Assembly: GCA_028701835.1 (NCBI GenBank)
Contig: JAQVQA010000008.1
Coordinates: 1-32,633, forward strand
Direction of reading: 5' to 3'
Length of the DNA: 32,633 nucleotides
From: Candidatus Iainarchaeum sp.
GTDB taxonomy: Archaea; Iainarchaeota; Iainarchaeia; Iainarchaeales; JAAZKV01
Shown here: positions 24,659 to 30,332 of the stretch, piece by piece
Position numbering within the stretch: the stretch's first letter is position 1
How the letters are laid out: each line of letters opens with the position of its first letter
Notes under the pieces: model-generated
Database searches by the model: none
Told to the model about the DNA's origin: nothing
Seen by the model: the letters and a program-made list of their open reading frames with translations, nothing else
Program-made: the position numbers and the translations under genes

Positions 24659-24839
24659 TGCACGGGGACGGGCTCGAACCGTCGAACGCACTAAGCGGCC
24701 AGATAACTCTGATTCTTTTTGAATCACGAAAAACACTTAATAGTGTAGTGCTTTGCTTTAGCAAAGCATTTTCGCGCACCTTTTGCTTGCCAAAAGGCGC
24801 TCTTGAGTCTGGTGGGTTTGACCACTCCCCAACCCGTGC
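24659..24839 (-). tRNA. tRNA-Leu (anticodon CAA) with a 97-base intron
   Basis: On the minus strand the acceptor GCACGGG (24839-24833) pairs with CCCGTGC (24666-24660), with A73 as discriminator. The anticodon stem CCAGA / TCTGG encloses CTCAAG...A, giving anticodon CAA (24805-24803). A type II variable arm and T arm GACGG-TTCGAGC-CCGTC follow. An intron of about 97 bases (24705-24801) interrupts position 37/38, the canonical archaeal site; ACTC before and GAGT inside the intron can pair as the central helix of the splice motif. Mature length would be 84. No CCA is encoded. The intron carries several hairpins. Confidence 0.9.
24705..24801 (-). other. tRNA-Leu intron packed with hairpins
   Basis: Within 97 bases there are TGCTTTGC-TTTA-GCAAAGCA (24749-24768), CCTTTTG-CTTGC-CAAAAGG (24779-24797, extended by GCG/CGC), ACACT-TAAT-AGTGT (24733-24746) and GATTC-TTTTT-GAATC (24711-24725). 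This is larger and more structured than typical archaeal tRNA introns. No homing endonuclease could fit. Boundaries are assigned by folding, not by experiment. Confidence 0.7.
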
Positions 24840-24939
24840 AATTTAAACAATTAAACAATCTTTGATTGCGTAATATAATAAATAGTTTTTTGATAAGTTA
24901 TTAAATACTTGACATTAAGGACAAAAATGACTTTTTCGA

Positions 24940-25344
24940 CTATTTAAATACTAAAACATCCCCAACTCTAACCAAACATTGCTTTTTACCTTTTAAAAAA
25001 ATTGAACCCTCAAAACCCGATATTAACTCCTTTACCGAAGAATTAAATTTCTTTAAATCAGAAATACTAAATTCAACGCCATTAATCTTTGTTTTCATTC
25101 TTTTTTTCAAAACACCTTCATCAACAAACCCAAACAACATTACTTCTTTACTAATGTCATAAACACTCTTAACAACAAAAATATTTCTCACAGCTTTTTT
25201 TGAGACTTTAACTTGTTTCTCTCTAACATGAATAGGGATAATAACATTATCTACAGAATCACCTTCATTCAACAAATCTCCCTCAACAATAGATTCATTC
25301 TTATCAACTAAAGCCTTTTTTTTCAAAAAACTAATCAAACCCAT
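24940..25344 (-). CDS. Unknown small soluble protein
   Basis: A 134-residue protein from ATG 25344 (a TTG at 25350 would add two residues). I do not recognise it. It starts with a basic, possibly amphipathic stretch (MGLISFLKKKALVDK). The rest alternates beta-like segments: NVIIPIHVREKQV, RNIFVVKSVYDISKEVMLFG and the C-terminal GSIFLKGKKQCLVRVGDVLVFK, which resembles a small barrel. No TM segments; one Cys. It stands alone between tRNA-Leu and the micro-gene. Confidence 0.6.
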   Translation of the reverse strand: MGLISFLKKKALVDKNESIVEGDLLNEGDSVDNVIIPIHVREKQVKVSKKAVRNIFVVKSVYDISKEVMLFGFVDEGVLKKRMKTKINGVEFSISDLKKFNSSVKELISGFEGSIFLKGKKQCLVRVGDVLVFK

Positions 25345-25549
25345 ATACAAAAATCAGTGAGGCAAAACAAATAAAACACCACTTGTTTGAAAAAAACTTT
25401 AAAAAAATTAGTCGATTAAACTAAAAAAACTAAATTATAAAAAATAAAAATTAATTATAAAAAAAAATAAAAAAATAAAAAAATAATTTCTCTATAAAAA
25501 AGATTACAAAAAAATTATTAAAAAAAGTTTAAGTGAAAATTAGAAAAGG

Positions 25550-25614
25550 TTTAAATATAAGTTTGTTGTTTCTATAAATAGAACTATTGATTTAGTTTGA
25601 GGGGTGAAAAAATT
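25550..25614 (+). promoter_or_regulatory. Promoter and strong ribosome-binding site of the micro-gene
   Basis: TTTAAATATA (25550-25559) is a good archaeal TATA box. About 40 bases on, GAGGGGTGA (25599-25607) is the strongest Shine-Dalgarno in the window, seven bases before the ATG at 25615. A second box, TATAAATA (25573-25580), would give a start too close to the Shine-Dalgarno. The leader is about 30-35 bases. Confidence 0.6.
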
Positions 25615-25656
25615 ATGGCAGCAAAGAAAAAGAAAAAAGCAGCAAAGAAAAAATAA
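25615..25656 (+). CDS. 13-residue Ala/Lys-only micro-protein
   Basis: ATG GCA GCA AAG ... TAA encodes MAAKKKKKAAKKK, too short for the ORF track. Support comes from its surroundings rather than the sequence: a TATA box, the strongest Shine-Dalgarno in the window (GAGGGGTGA), and a perfect 11-bp hairpin 19 bases after the stop. It resembles the Ala/Lys repeats of histone H1-like tails and could bind DNA or RNA by charge. A SET-domain lysine methyltransferase gene starts 144 bases downstream. Alternatively the transcript could be a small RNA whose coding appearance is chance, though the spacing and lysine-only content argue against that. Confidence 0.65.
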   Translation: MAAKKKKKAAKKK

Positions 25657-25675
25657 AGTAAATAATTTTTGTTAC

Positions 25676-25701
25676 TAGTGGAAGAATTTTTTCTTCCACT
25701 A
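25676..25701 (+). terminator. Perfect hairpin after the micro-gene
   Basis: TAGTGGAAGAA-TTTT-TTCTTCCACTA is an 11-bp perfect stem with a 4-base loop, 19 bases after the micro-gene stop. The right arm (AGAATTTTTTCTTCCAC) recurs at 25748-25764 without a left arm. It probably ends or protects the short transcript. Confidence 0.7.
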
Positions 25702-25764
25702 CAACATTTTGTAAAACTAATTTTTATTAAAAAAAATGATTTTTTTAGAATTTTTTCTTCCACA

Positions 25765-25800
25765 GCAGGATTTAAAACCCCTCAATACTAAAAAATAATT
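25765..25800 (+). promoter_or_regulatory. Near-leaderless promoter of the SET gene
   Basis: GGATTTAAAACCCC contains the TATA-like TTTAAAA (25771-25777), about 24-30 bases before the ATG at 25801. No Shine-Dalgarno is present, so translation is probably leaderless, in contrast to the micro-gene. Confidence 0.45.
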
Positions 25801-26310
25801 ATGAAAATAATTGAAATAAATGAATTTACTTACTTAAAAAAGTCAAAAATACACAATAATGGGGTGTTCGCATCAAAATTCATTCCAAAAGGAACAAGAC
25901 TAATGGAATACACTGGCGAATTGGTTTCAAAAGAAGAGGGTACAAAAAGATGCGATTTGAGTCATGCAGAACACAAAAAAAATCCAAACAAAGGAGCAAT
26001 CTATATTTTTGATATTGATGAAGAAAATGATTTAGACGGAGACACTCCTGATAATTATGCTAAATTTATTAATCATTCTTGTGAAACAAACTGTGAGTAT
26101 GAACAAGAAGGGAAAAAAATATTTGTTCAGTCAACAAAAGATATTAATAAAGATGAAGAACTAACAATAAATTATGGTTTTACTTGGGGAGAAGAAGATT
26201 ATTTTGAACACCCTTGTAAATGTGGTTCAAAAAATTGTGTAGGATATATCCTTGATGAAGATGATTGGCCAAAACTAAAAGAACACTTAAAAAAGAAAAA
26301 ACAAAACTAA
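25801..26310 (+). CDS. SET-domain protein-lysine methyltransferase
   Basis: A 169-residue protein with a complete SET domain. The early motif is NGVFASKFIPKGTRLMEYTGE (about 19-39), the pseudoknot motifs are FINHSCETNCEYE (about 97-109) and EELTINYGF, and the post-SET zinc part reads CKCGSKNCVGYI. It should transfer methyl groups from SAM to lysine in a protein. SET proteins are sporadic in archaea; one from Methanosarcina methylates the chromatin protein MC1-alpha. The target here is unknown. The Lys-rich micro-protein directly upstream is a possible partner, which is inference. Confidence 0.95.
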   Translation: MKIIEINEFTYLKKSKIHNNGVFASKFIPKGTRLMEYTGELVSKEEGTKRCDLSHAEHKKNPNKGAIYIFDIDEENDLDGDTPDNYAKFINHSCETNCEYEQEGKKIFVQSTKDINKDEELTINYGFTWGEEDYFEHPCKCGSKNCVGYILDEDDWPKLKEHLKKKKQN

Positions 26311-26339
26311 TTTAAATCTAAAAAATACTTAATTAAACA

Positions 26340-26807
26340 GTGGTTTTTTTGACAAAAAATAATTCAGCTCACAAAATTTTTTTGAAAGAAGCAATTATTG
26401 AAGCTAAAAAAGGTTTAAGAGAAAAAGGAATACCCATTGGTTCTGTTTTAGTTTTGAATGGAAAAATAATTGGAAGAGGACATAATAAAAGAATCCAAAA
26501 AAAATCCCCTATTTTGCACGCAGAAATGGATTGCTTAAATAACGCAGGGAGATTAAAAGCTAGTGATTACAAAAAGTGTGTTATTTACTCTACTCTAAGT
26601 CCTTGCGAAATGTGCACAGGTGCAATAATATTATACAAAATACCAACTATAATAATTGGCGAGAATAAAAATTTTAAAGGACCAGAAGAGTATTCTAAGA
26701 AAAAAGAAATTAAAATAATTAACCTCCACTCAAAAGAATGCGAAGAATTAATGAGTGGATTCATTAAAAAAAATCCTACCCTGTGGTTTGAAGATATTGG
26801 AGAATAA
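26340..26807 (+). CDS. Cytosine deaminase, fungal Fcy1-like
   Basis: Predicted to hydrolyse cytosine to uracil plus ammonia, for pyrimidine salvage. The 155-residue protein has the zinc motifs HAEMD (about residue 60) and PCEMC (about 84-88). Its close match to yeast Fcy1 is clear by eye: GRGHNKRIQKKSPILHAEM, YSTLSPCEMCTGAIILY, IGENKNFKG and the C-terminal LWFEDIGE, whose Asp helps recognise cytosine. GTG at 26340 is the start in the track; TTG 26349 is an alternative. This differs from the amidohydrolase-type bacterial CodA. A tRNA A34 deaminase role is less likely, because the Fcy1-specific C-terminus is retained. Confidence 0.9.
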   Translation: MVFLTKNNSAHKIFLKEAIIEAKKGLREKGIPIGSVLVLNGKIIGRGHNKRIQKKSPILHAEMDCLNNAGRLKASDYKKCVIYSTLSPCEMCTGAIILYKIPTIIIGENKNFKGPEEYSKKKEIKIINLHSKECEELMSGFIKKNPTLWFEDIGE

Positions 26808-26972
26808 AATAATAAACTCTGAGAATGAAACAATGTCAAAAAAACCTACAAGATAAATACCCAGCCATTTCTTTTCTTTTAGCAACTTACATTTCATGTC
26901 GAAACTATTGTTTCATAACGCTACCAAACTTTAGTTTACTTAGTCTCTTTTTCACAAAAAGAGAAAATGCAA
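26808..26972. other. tRNA-Ser trailer region with hairpins
   Basis: No gene found. GAAAC-TATT-GTTTC (26901-26914), AAACT-TT-AGTTT (26926-26937) and TCTCTTTTT-CAC-AAAAAGAGA (26944-26964, a perfect 9-bp stem) lie just 3' of the minus-strand tRNA-Ser(ACT). The last begins 9 bases after the tRNA and could serve as its terminator. Confidence 0.6.
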
Positions 26973-27056
26973 CGCTGAGAACGAGATTTGAACTCGTGCT
27001 TCCTTTCGGAAAACGGATTAGTAGTCCGCCGCATTTGACCGCTCTGCCATCTCAGC
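26973..27056 (-). tRNA. tRNA-Ser with anticodon ACT (unusual)
   Basis: The acceptor GCTGAGA pairs with TCTCAGC, discriminator G73. The anticodon stem GCGGA / TCCGT encloses loop CTACTAA, giving anticodon ACT. The long variable arm (TTCC-GAAA-GGAA) and T arm ACGAG-TTCAAAT-CTCGT are intact, so it is a type II serine tRNA. Archaeal tRNAs almost never have A at position 34; the usual reader of AGU/AGC is anticodon GCT, present in its paralogue at 27236. Stem differences between the two are compensated, which argues against a decaying pseudogene. No CCA is encoded. Confidence 0.88.
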
Positions 27057-27141
27057 TGAAGGGTTCCGCCCCTTCAGGACGTACGCCACACTCGCTACTG
27101 CTTGGTGACGTCTAATTGTCTGGCAAATGCTTCGCATTTGC
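27056..27141 (-). repeat. Leader of tRNA-Ser(ACT) with two hairpins
   Basis: CTGAAGGG-TTCCGC-CCCTTCAG (27056-27077, 8-bp stem) touches the 5' end of the tRNA. GCAAATGC-TTC-GCATTTGC (27123-27141, 8-bp stem) lies further upstream. A TATA-like box (TTTAATATTTAAG on the minus strand, about 27145-27157) just upstream would place both hairpins in the pre-tRNA leader. Confidence 0.65.
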
Positions 27142-27235
27142 ATGACTTAAATATTAAACTTCTAGGAAATCTAAAAAAATTGTGCGGTGGAAGAATTAAA
27201 AACTTGATTAATTAGAACAAAAAAATTAATAAGAG

Positions 27236-27320
27236 CGCTGAGGACGAGATTTGAACTCGCGCTCCCTTTTCGGGAAACGGATTAGCAATCCGCCGCATTT
27301 GACCACTCTGCCACCTCAGC
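27236..27320 (-). tRNA. tRNA-Ser (anticodon GCT)
   Basis: The acceptor GCTGAGG pairs with CCTCAGC, discriminator G73. The anticodon stem GCGGA / TCCGT encloses TTGCTAA, anticodon GCT for codons AGC/AGU. The variable arm TCCC-GAAAA-GGGA and T arm GCGAG-TTCAAAT-CTCGT complete a type II serine tRNA. It is a near-duplicate of the tRNA at 26973, and the duplication includes about 40 bases of 5' flank. Confidence 0.95.
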
Positions 27321-27480
27321 TGAAGGGTTCCGCCCCTTCAGGACGTACGCCACACTCATTTCCAAGCAAAATGCTTATGCATTTTGCAGGACCTATAAAA
27401 GCTATTAGCTTTTATTTGGTCACTCGGTGACGCTAAATAATTAAAAACAGCTCTGCTGTTTTGTTAAATATTAATTATTA
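27320..27480 (-). repeat. Hairpin cluster in the leader of tRNA-Ser(GCT)
   Basis: Five perfect hairpins follow each other: CTGAAGGG-TTCCGC-CCCTTCAG (27320-27341), GCAAAATGC-TTAT-GCATTTTGC (27366-27387), ATAAAAGCT-ATT-AGCTTTTAT (27395-27415, extended by GACC/GGTC), GTCAC-TCG-GTGAC (27419-27431) and AAAACAGC-TCT-GCTGTTTT (27444-27462). A TATA-like TAATATTTAAC on the minus strand (about 27465-27475) could start a transcript through most of them into the tRNA. Confidence 0.75.
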
Positions 27481-27563
27481 TGAAAAGCATTAAAAACGCT
27501 GTTTTCAAAATAATTTTTGCCAGGAAACGTTAAAAAGCTTCCACGCTTATACTAAGTGGTGTT
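27481..27563. other. Upstream region of the MFS gene
   Basis: Contains an imperfect hairpin GAAAAGC...GCTGTTTTC (27482-27506), related in sequence to AAAACAGC/GCTGTTTT nearby, and AAGC/GCTT repeats. The MFS gene's ATG at 27564 has GGTGTT directly upstream, a weak Shine-Dalgarno. No gene seen. Confidence 0.4.
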
Positions 27564-29096
27564 ATGTTAACTGAAGAAATTAAAAAATACCCTCCAACAC
27601 TAAAATTAACTATTGTTGAAGGAATGTTTACCTCTCTAATGACTGGAGGGGCAGCTACTTTCATTATCCCATTCGCTTTGTTTTTAGGAGCAACTAGTCA
27701 AGAAATTGGTTTTTTAGTAGCTTTCCCTGCACTAATCGCTGCATTTACCCAACTAGGTTCACTAAAAATTTTAGAAGTTTATAAAAAACGAAGAACTGCA
27801 CTAACTTCAATGGTACTACTACAATCAATTAGCTGGCTAGTTATTGGATTAATTCCATTCTTTTTCAAAACCGATCAAGTACTAGCCCTAACAATAATTT
27901 ACATAGTGGGCCAAGTAATTGGTTCAATGGGCAGCCCCATTTGGCAGAGTTGGATGAGTAGTCTTGTTCCAAGAGAAATAATTGGAGAATACTTTGGAAT
28001 TAGGAACGCTTTAACAGGAATAATTGTTTTTGTAACAATGCTATTAAGTGGAGTTGCGTTGAAATTCGTTGAACCAAGTTACACGCTTTACATTTTTAGT
28101 GCAATATTCATAATATCATTCTTTGGAAGATTTATCGCATCAATTATATTCTCAAAAACACAAGATCCTGAATTAATTCCTGAAAAAGATTCTACTCACT
28201 TTATTAACTTTATTACCCAGTTAAGAAAAGATAATTTTGGATACTTTGTTTTATTTGGTTCGCTAATGACTTTTGGAATCGCACTAATAGGACCATTCTT
28301 TTCAGTGTACTTGCTTGAAGAAATTGGGTTAAAGAATGATTACTTAACCTACACACTAATAATTGCAGCAACAACATTATCCACTCTAATATCAATGCCT
28401 TATTGGGGAAAAATAATTGACAAATACGGGCCAATAAAAACAATTAAAGTAACAGGATTACTCGCTTCACTATACCCACTCTTATTAATTTTTGTCCGAG
28501 AACCAAATGGATTAATAATGATAGAAGTACTATCAGGAATAATATTCAGTGGATTGAATCTTTGTTTAGCTAGTTTCATTTATGAGTCATTCAAACAAGA
28601 AAAAATAATCAAATATGCAGGTTATCAAGCAGCTTTATTTGGAATAGCAACTTTTTTTGGAGTAACATTATCAGGGTGGATACAAACATTCAACCCCACG
28701 ATAGGAATACTAGATAATTCTTTTTATGTCATTTGCGTAATCTCAATAATAGTAAGGTTAATTGTGTACGCTACTCTAGTAAATAAAATAAAAGAAGTGA
28801 GAGAGACTAAACAAATAAAGGACAGAACACTAATTATAGGAGTACTAACTCTTGAACCAATAAGAACAACATTCTTTTCAAGTGCATTTTCAATAATTAC
28901 TTTAACAGAAAACCTAACCATAACAGGAATTAAGACAGTTGGTGGATTAGCAAAGAAAAGTATAACCACTGCAGAATATTATACTAAAAACGCTAGTAAA
29001 CTAGCTGAAGAAGGAATTGATAATGTAGAAGTAATTGCAAAGAAAAAAATTGCGAATGTAAAAGAAGTTATTAAAAAAAGAAAAGGATTCTTTTAA
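27564..29096 (+). CDS. Major facilitator superfamily transporter
   Basis: A 510-residue membrane transporter with about 12 TM segments. The first half has the MFS-like GFLVAFPALIAAFTQLGSLKI and a loop motif YKKRRTALTSM; the second half has MPYWGKIIDKYGPIKTIKVTGL, the repeat of the MFS signature G-x-x-x-D-x-x-G. A C-terminal extension of about 90 residues after the last TM (from KEVRETKQIKD) is predicted to be helical and amphipathic, with Ala/Lys-rich repeats (KNASKLAEEGIDNVEVIAKK). The substrate is unknown. No linked metabolic gene is present. Confidence 0.88.
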   Translation: MLTEEIKKYPPTLKLTIVEGMFTSLMTGGAATFIIPFALFLGATSQEIGFLVAFPALIAAFTQLGSLKILEVYKKRRTALTSMVLLQSISWLVIGLIPFFFKTDQVLALTIIYIVGQVIGSMGSPIWQSWMSSLVPREIIGEYFGIRNALTGIIVFVTMLLSGVALKFVEPSYTLYIFSAIFIISFFGRFIASIIFSKTQDPELIPEKDSTHFINFITQLRKDNFGYFVLFGSLMTFGIALIGPFFSVYLLEEIGLKNDYLTYTLIIAATTLSTLISMPYWGKIIDKYGPIKTIKVTGLLASLYPLLLIFVREPNGLIMIEVLSGIIFSGLNLCLASFIYESFKQEKIIKYAGYQAALFGIATFFGVTLSGWIQTFNPTIGILDNSFYVICVISIIVRLIVYATLVNKIKEVRETKQIKDRTLIIGVLTLEPIRTTFFSSAFSIITLTENLTITGIKTVGGLAKKSITTAEYYTKNASKLAEEGIDNVEVIAKKKIANVKEVIKKRKGFF

Positions 29097-29116
29097 AAAA
29101 AAATTAAGAAAAACAT

Positions 29117-29500
29117 TTACTTAGGTAAAAAAGATAATTTTAATTTAAATCCTTGAGAAGCTTTGCCTCTAACAAGAGTACCTGAAATTGGTTTTCTTCC
29201 TTGAGTAAAAACATGAAGTGCTCCCCACAAATCCCCTCCACCTAATTTAAAGTGACCTGAAGCCCTCAAAATTTTGGTATTAGAAAAATCAATTTTCTTA
29301 AACTTACTACCCTCCATAGCGTTAACAGTAGCAGTAGATAAGACTCCATCAACATCCACAACATCAGCTTCTCTAACTTCATTCTGACTAAGCCCATCCT
29401 TAATGCAAGACATTAAATCGTCACCCTCATCAAATTCAAGGGTAAGCAACTTTTTCTTAATAGGTTCTTTAATCAGAACGGAATCAATATTCTTAGGCAT
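29117..29500 (-). CDS. PPC/DUF296 domain protein
   Basis: A 127-residue protein made of a single PPC (DUF296) domain. Recognisable parts are LTLEFDEGDDLMSCIKDGL, the central ILRASGHFKLGGGDLWGALHVF with the conserved His, and ISGTLVRGKASQGFKLKLSF. Prokaryotic PPC proteins form trimers; their function is poorly known, and in plants the domain sits beside AT-hooks. I start at ATG 29500 because GGAG lies 8-10 bases upstream; the track's 29536 start is a GTG. It lies 74 bases downstream of trkA on the same strand. Confidence 0.85.
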   Translation of the reverse strand: MPKNIDSVLIKEPIKKKLLTLEFDEGDDLMSCIKDGLSQNEVREADVVDVDGVLSTATVNAMEGSKFKKIDFSNTKILRASGHFKLGGGDLWGALHVFTQGRKPISGTLVRGKASQGFKLKLSFLPK

Positions 29501-29574
29501 AAACAATACTCCAAAACAACTAACAGAGTTAAACACAATCCATTTTTAAGGGTTGGTTTTGAATAAAAACTTAA

Positions 29575-30258
29575 TTATTTTTTTGACACAAAAGAAGTTA
29601 TTCTCTTAAATGGATTAATTATTTTTTTTTCAACATCTTTTTCTTTACCAGAAGGAACAACTAACAGCAAAACATCAGTTTTTTTTAACTTAACTTTTTT
29701 TGAAAAATTAAATTTCCCTTTAGAATAAATTGCAATAGCATTATAATCAACACTATCCAACTCCCCAAGCTCTCTCCCCTCAAAATCAGTTAAAGCTACA
29801 TCAACTTCAATCATATCAAATTGCCCATCACCTATATTAACCAACTCACTAACCGCAGGACGTTTAATCATTAATTCAACAGCATTAGCTGCAAACCTAT
29901 CCGCATTAATAGGAACAATACCAATTTTTTTCATCATACCCTCAATATCAAAACTATCAACACAAGCAAAGACTTTCTTCGCGCCAGATTCCTTAGCATA
30001 CATAGCAGAAATTAAATTATCTTTATCAAGTTCAGAAGCAGCTATAAAAACATCACACTTCTCAAGTTCTAATTCATCCAAAACCTCTGGTTTAGTTGCA
30101 TCAGCATTAACTACATTAACCCCTACTTCCTCAGTAATCCTAATCGCATCATCTTTCTTCTTAACTACCAAAACAATCCTTTCACTACTATCCTCATTAT
30201 GTAATAAATGAGCAAAAGAACTAGAAAATTCAGTACTACCAACAATTATAATATACAT
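29575..30258 (-). CDS. trkA: TrkA-family RCK regulator of potassium uptake
   Basis: The cytoplasmic regulatory subunit for TrkH. The 227-residue protein has a TrkA-N domain (about 1-125) and TrkA-C domain (about 140-215, FDMIEVDVALTDFEGRELGEL ... VLLLVVPSG). ADATKPEVLDELELEKCDVFIAA and DKDNLISAMYAKESGAKKVFA are typical. The nucleotide motif is degenerate: GxGxxG becomes GSTEFSS, and the acidic residue ending beta2 is replaced by Lys (VLVVKKKDD). NAD(H)/ATP gating may be altered. It follows trkH after 74 bases on the same strand, so they form an operon. Confidence 0.92.
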   Translation of the reverse strand: MYIIIVGSTEFSSSFAHLLHNEDSSERIVLVVKKKDDAIRITEEVGVNVVNADATKPEVLDELELEKCDVFIAASELDKDNLISAMYAKESGAKKVFACVDSFDIEGMMKKIGIVPINADRFAANAVELMIKRPAVSELVNIGDGQFDMIEVDVALTDFEGRELGELDSVDYNAIAIYSKGKFNFSKKVKLKKTDVLLLVVPSGKEKDVEKKIINPFKRITSFVSKK

Positions 30259-30332
30259 TAAAACTAAAACCTTCTCTTAACCAAATAAACATACAAAATA
30301 GCATTTTTATATTTTTTGATGAACCAAAAAAA

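Noticed and set aside
24373-24779. Minus-strand ORFs of 96 and 107 residues with 18-residue repeats (HEPFLLSEESVRGKKSFL)
   Set aside because: They run through the 54-bp tandem repeats, hairpins and part of the tRNA-Leu gene. The open frames follow from a period divisible by three; two different frames are open over the same repeats, and no start signals are seen.
24490-24839. Integrated element with its attachment site at tRNA-Leu
   Set aside because: No integrase, no second copy of the tRNA 3' end in the window, and no phage-like genes nearby.
26340-26807. tRNA adenosine deaminase (TadA)
   Set aside because: The full-length resemblance to yeast cytosine deaminase, especially the C-terminal WFEDIGE, fits cytosine better; kept only as a low-interest alternative.
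26825-27115. 96-residue plus-strand ORF
   Set aside because: It crosses the whole tRNA-Ser(ACT) gene and its hairpins. The sequence has no recognisable protein features.
24420-27480. CRISPR array
   Set aside because: The repeats are either a contiguous 54-bp tandem array without spacers or single unrelated hairpins; no repeat-spacer pattern and no cas genes.
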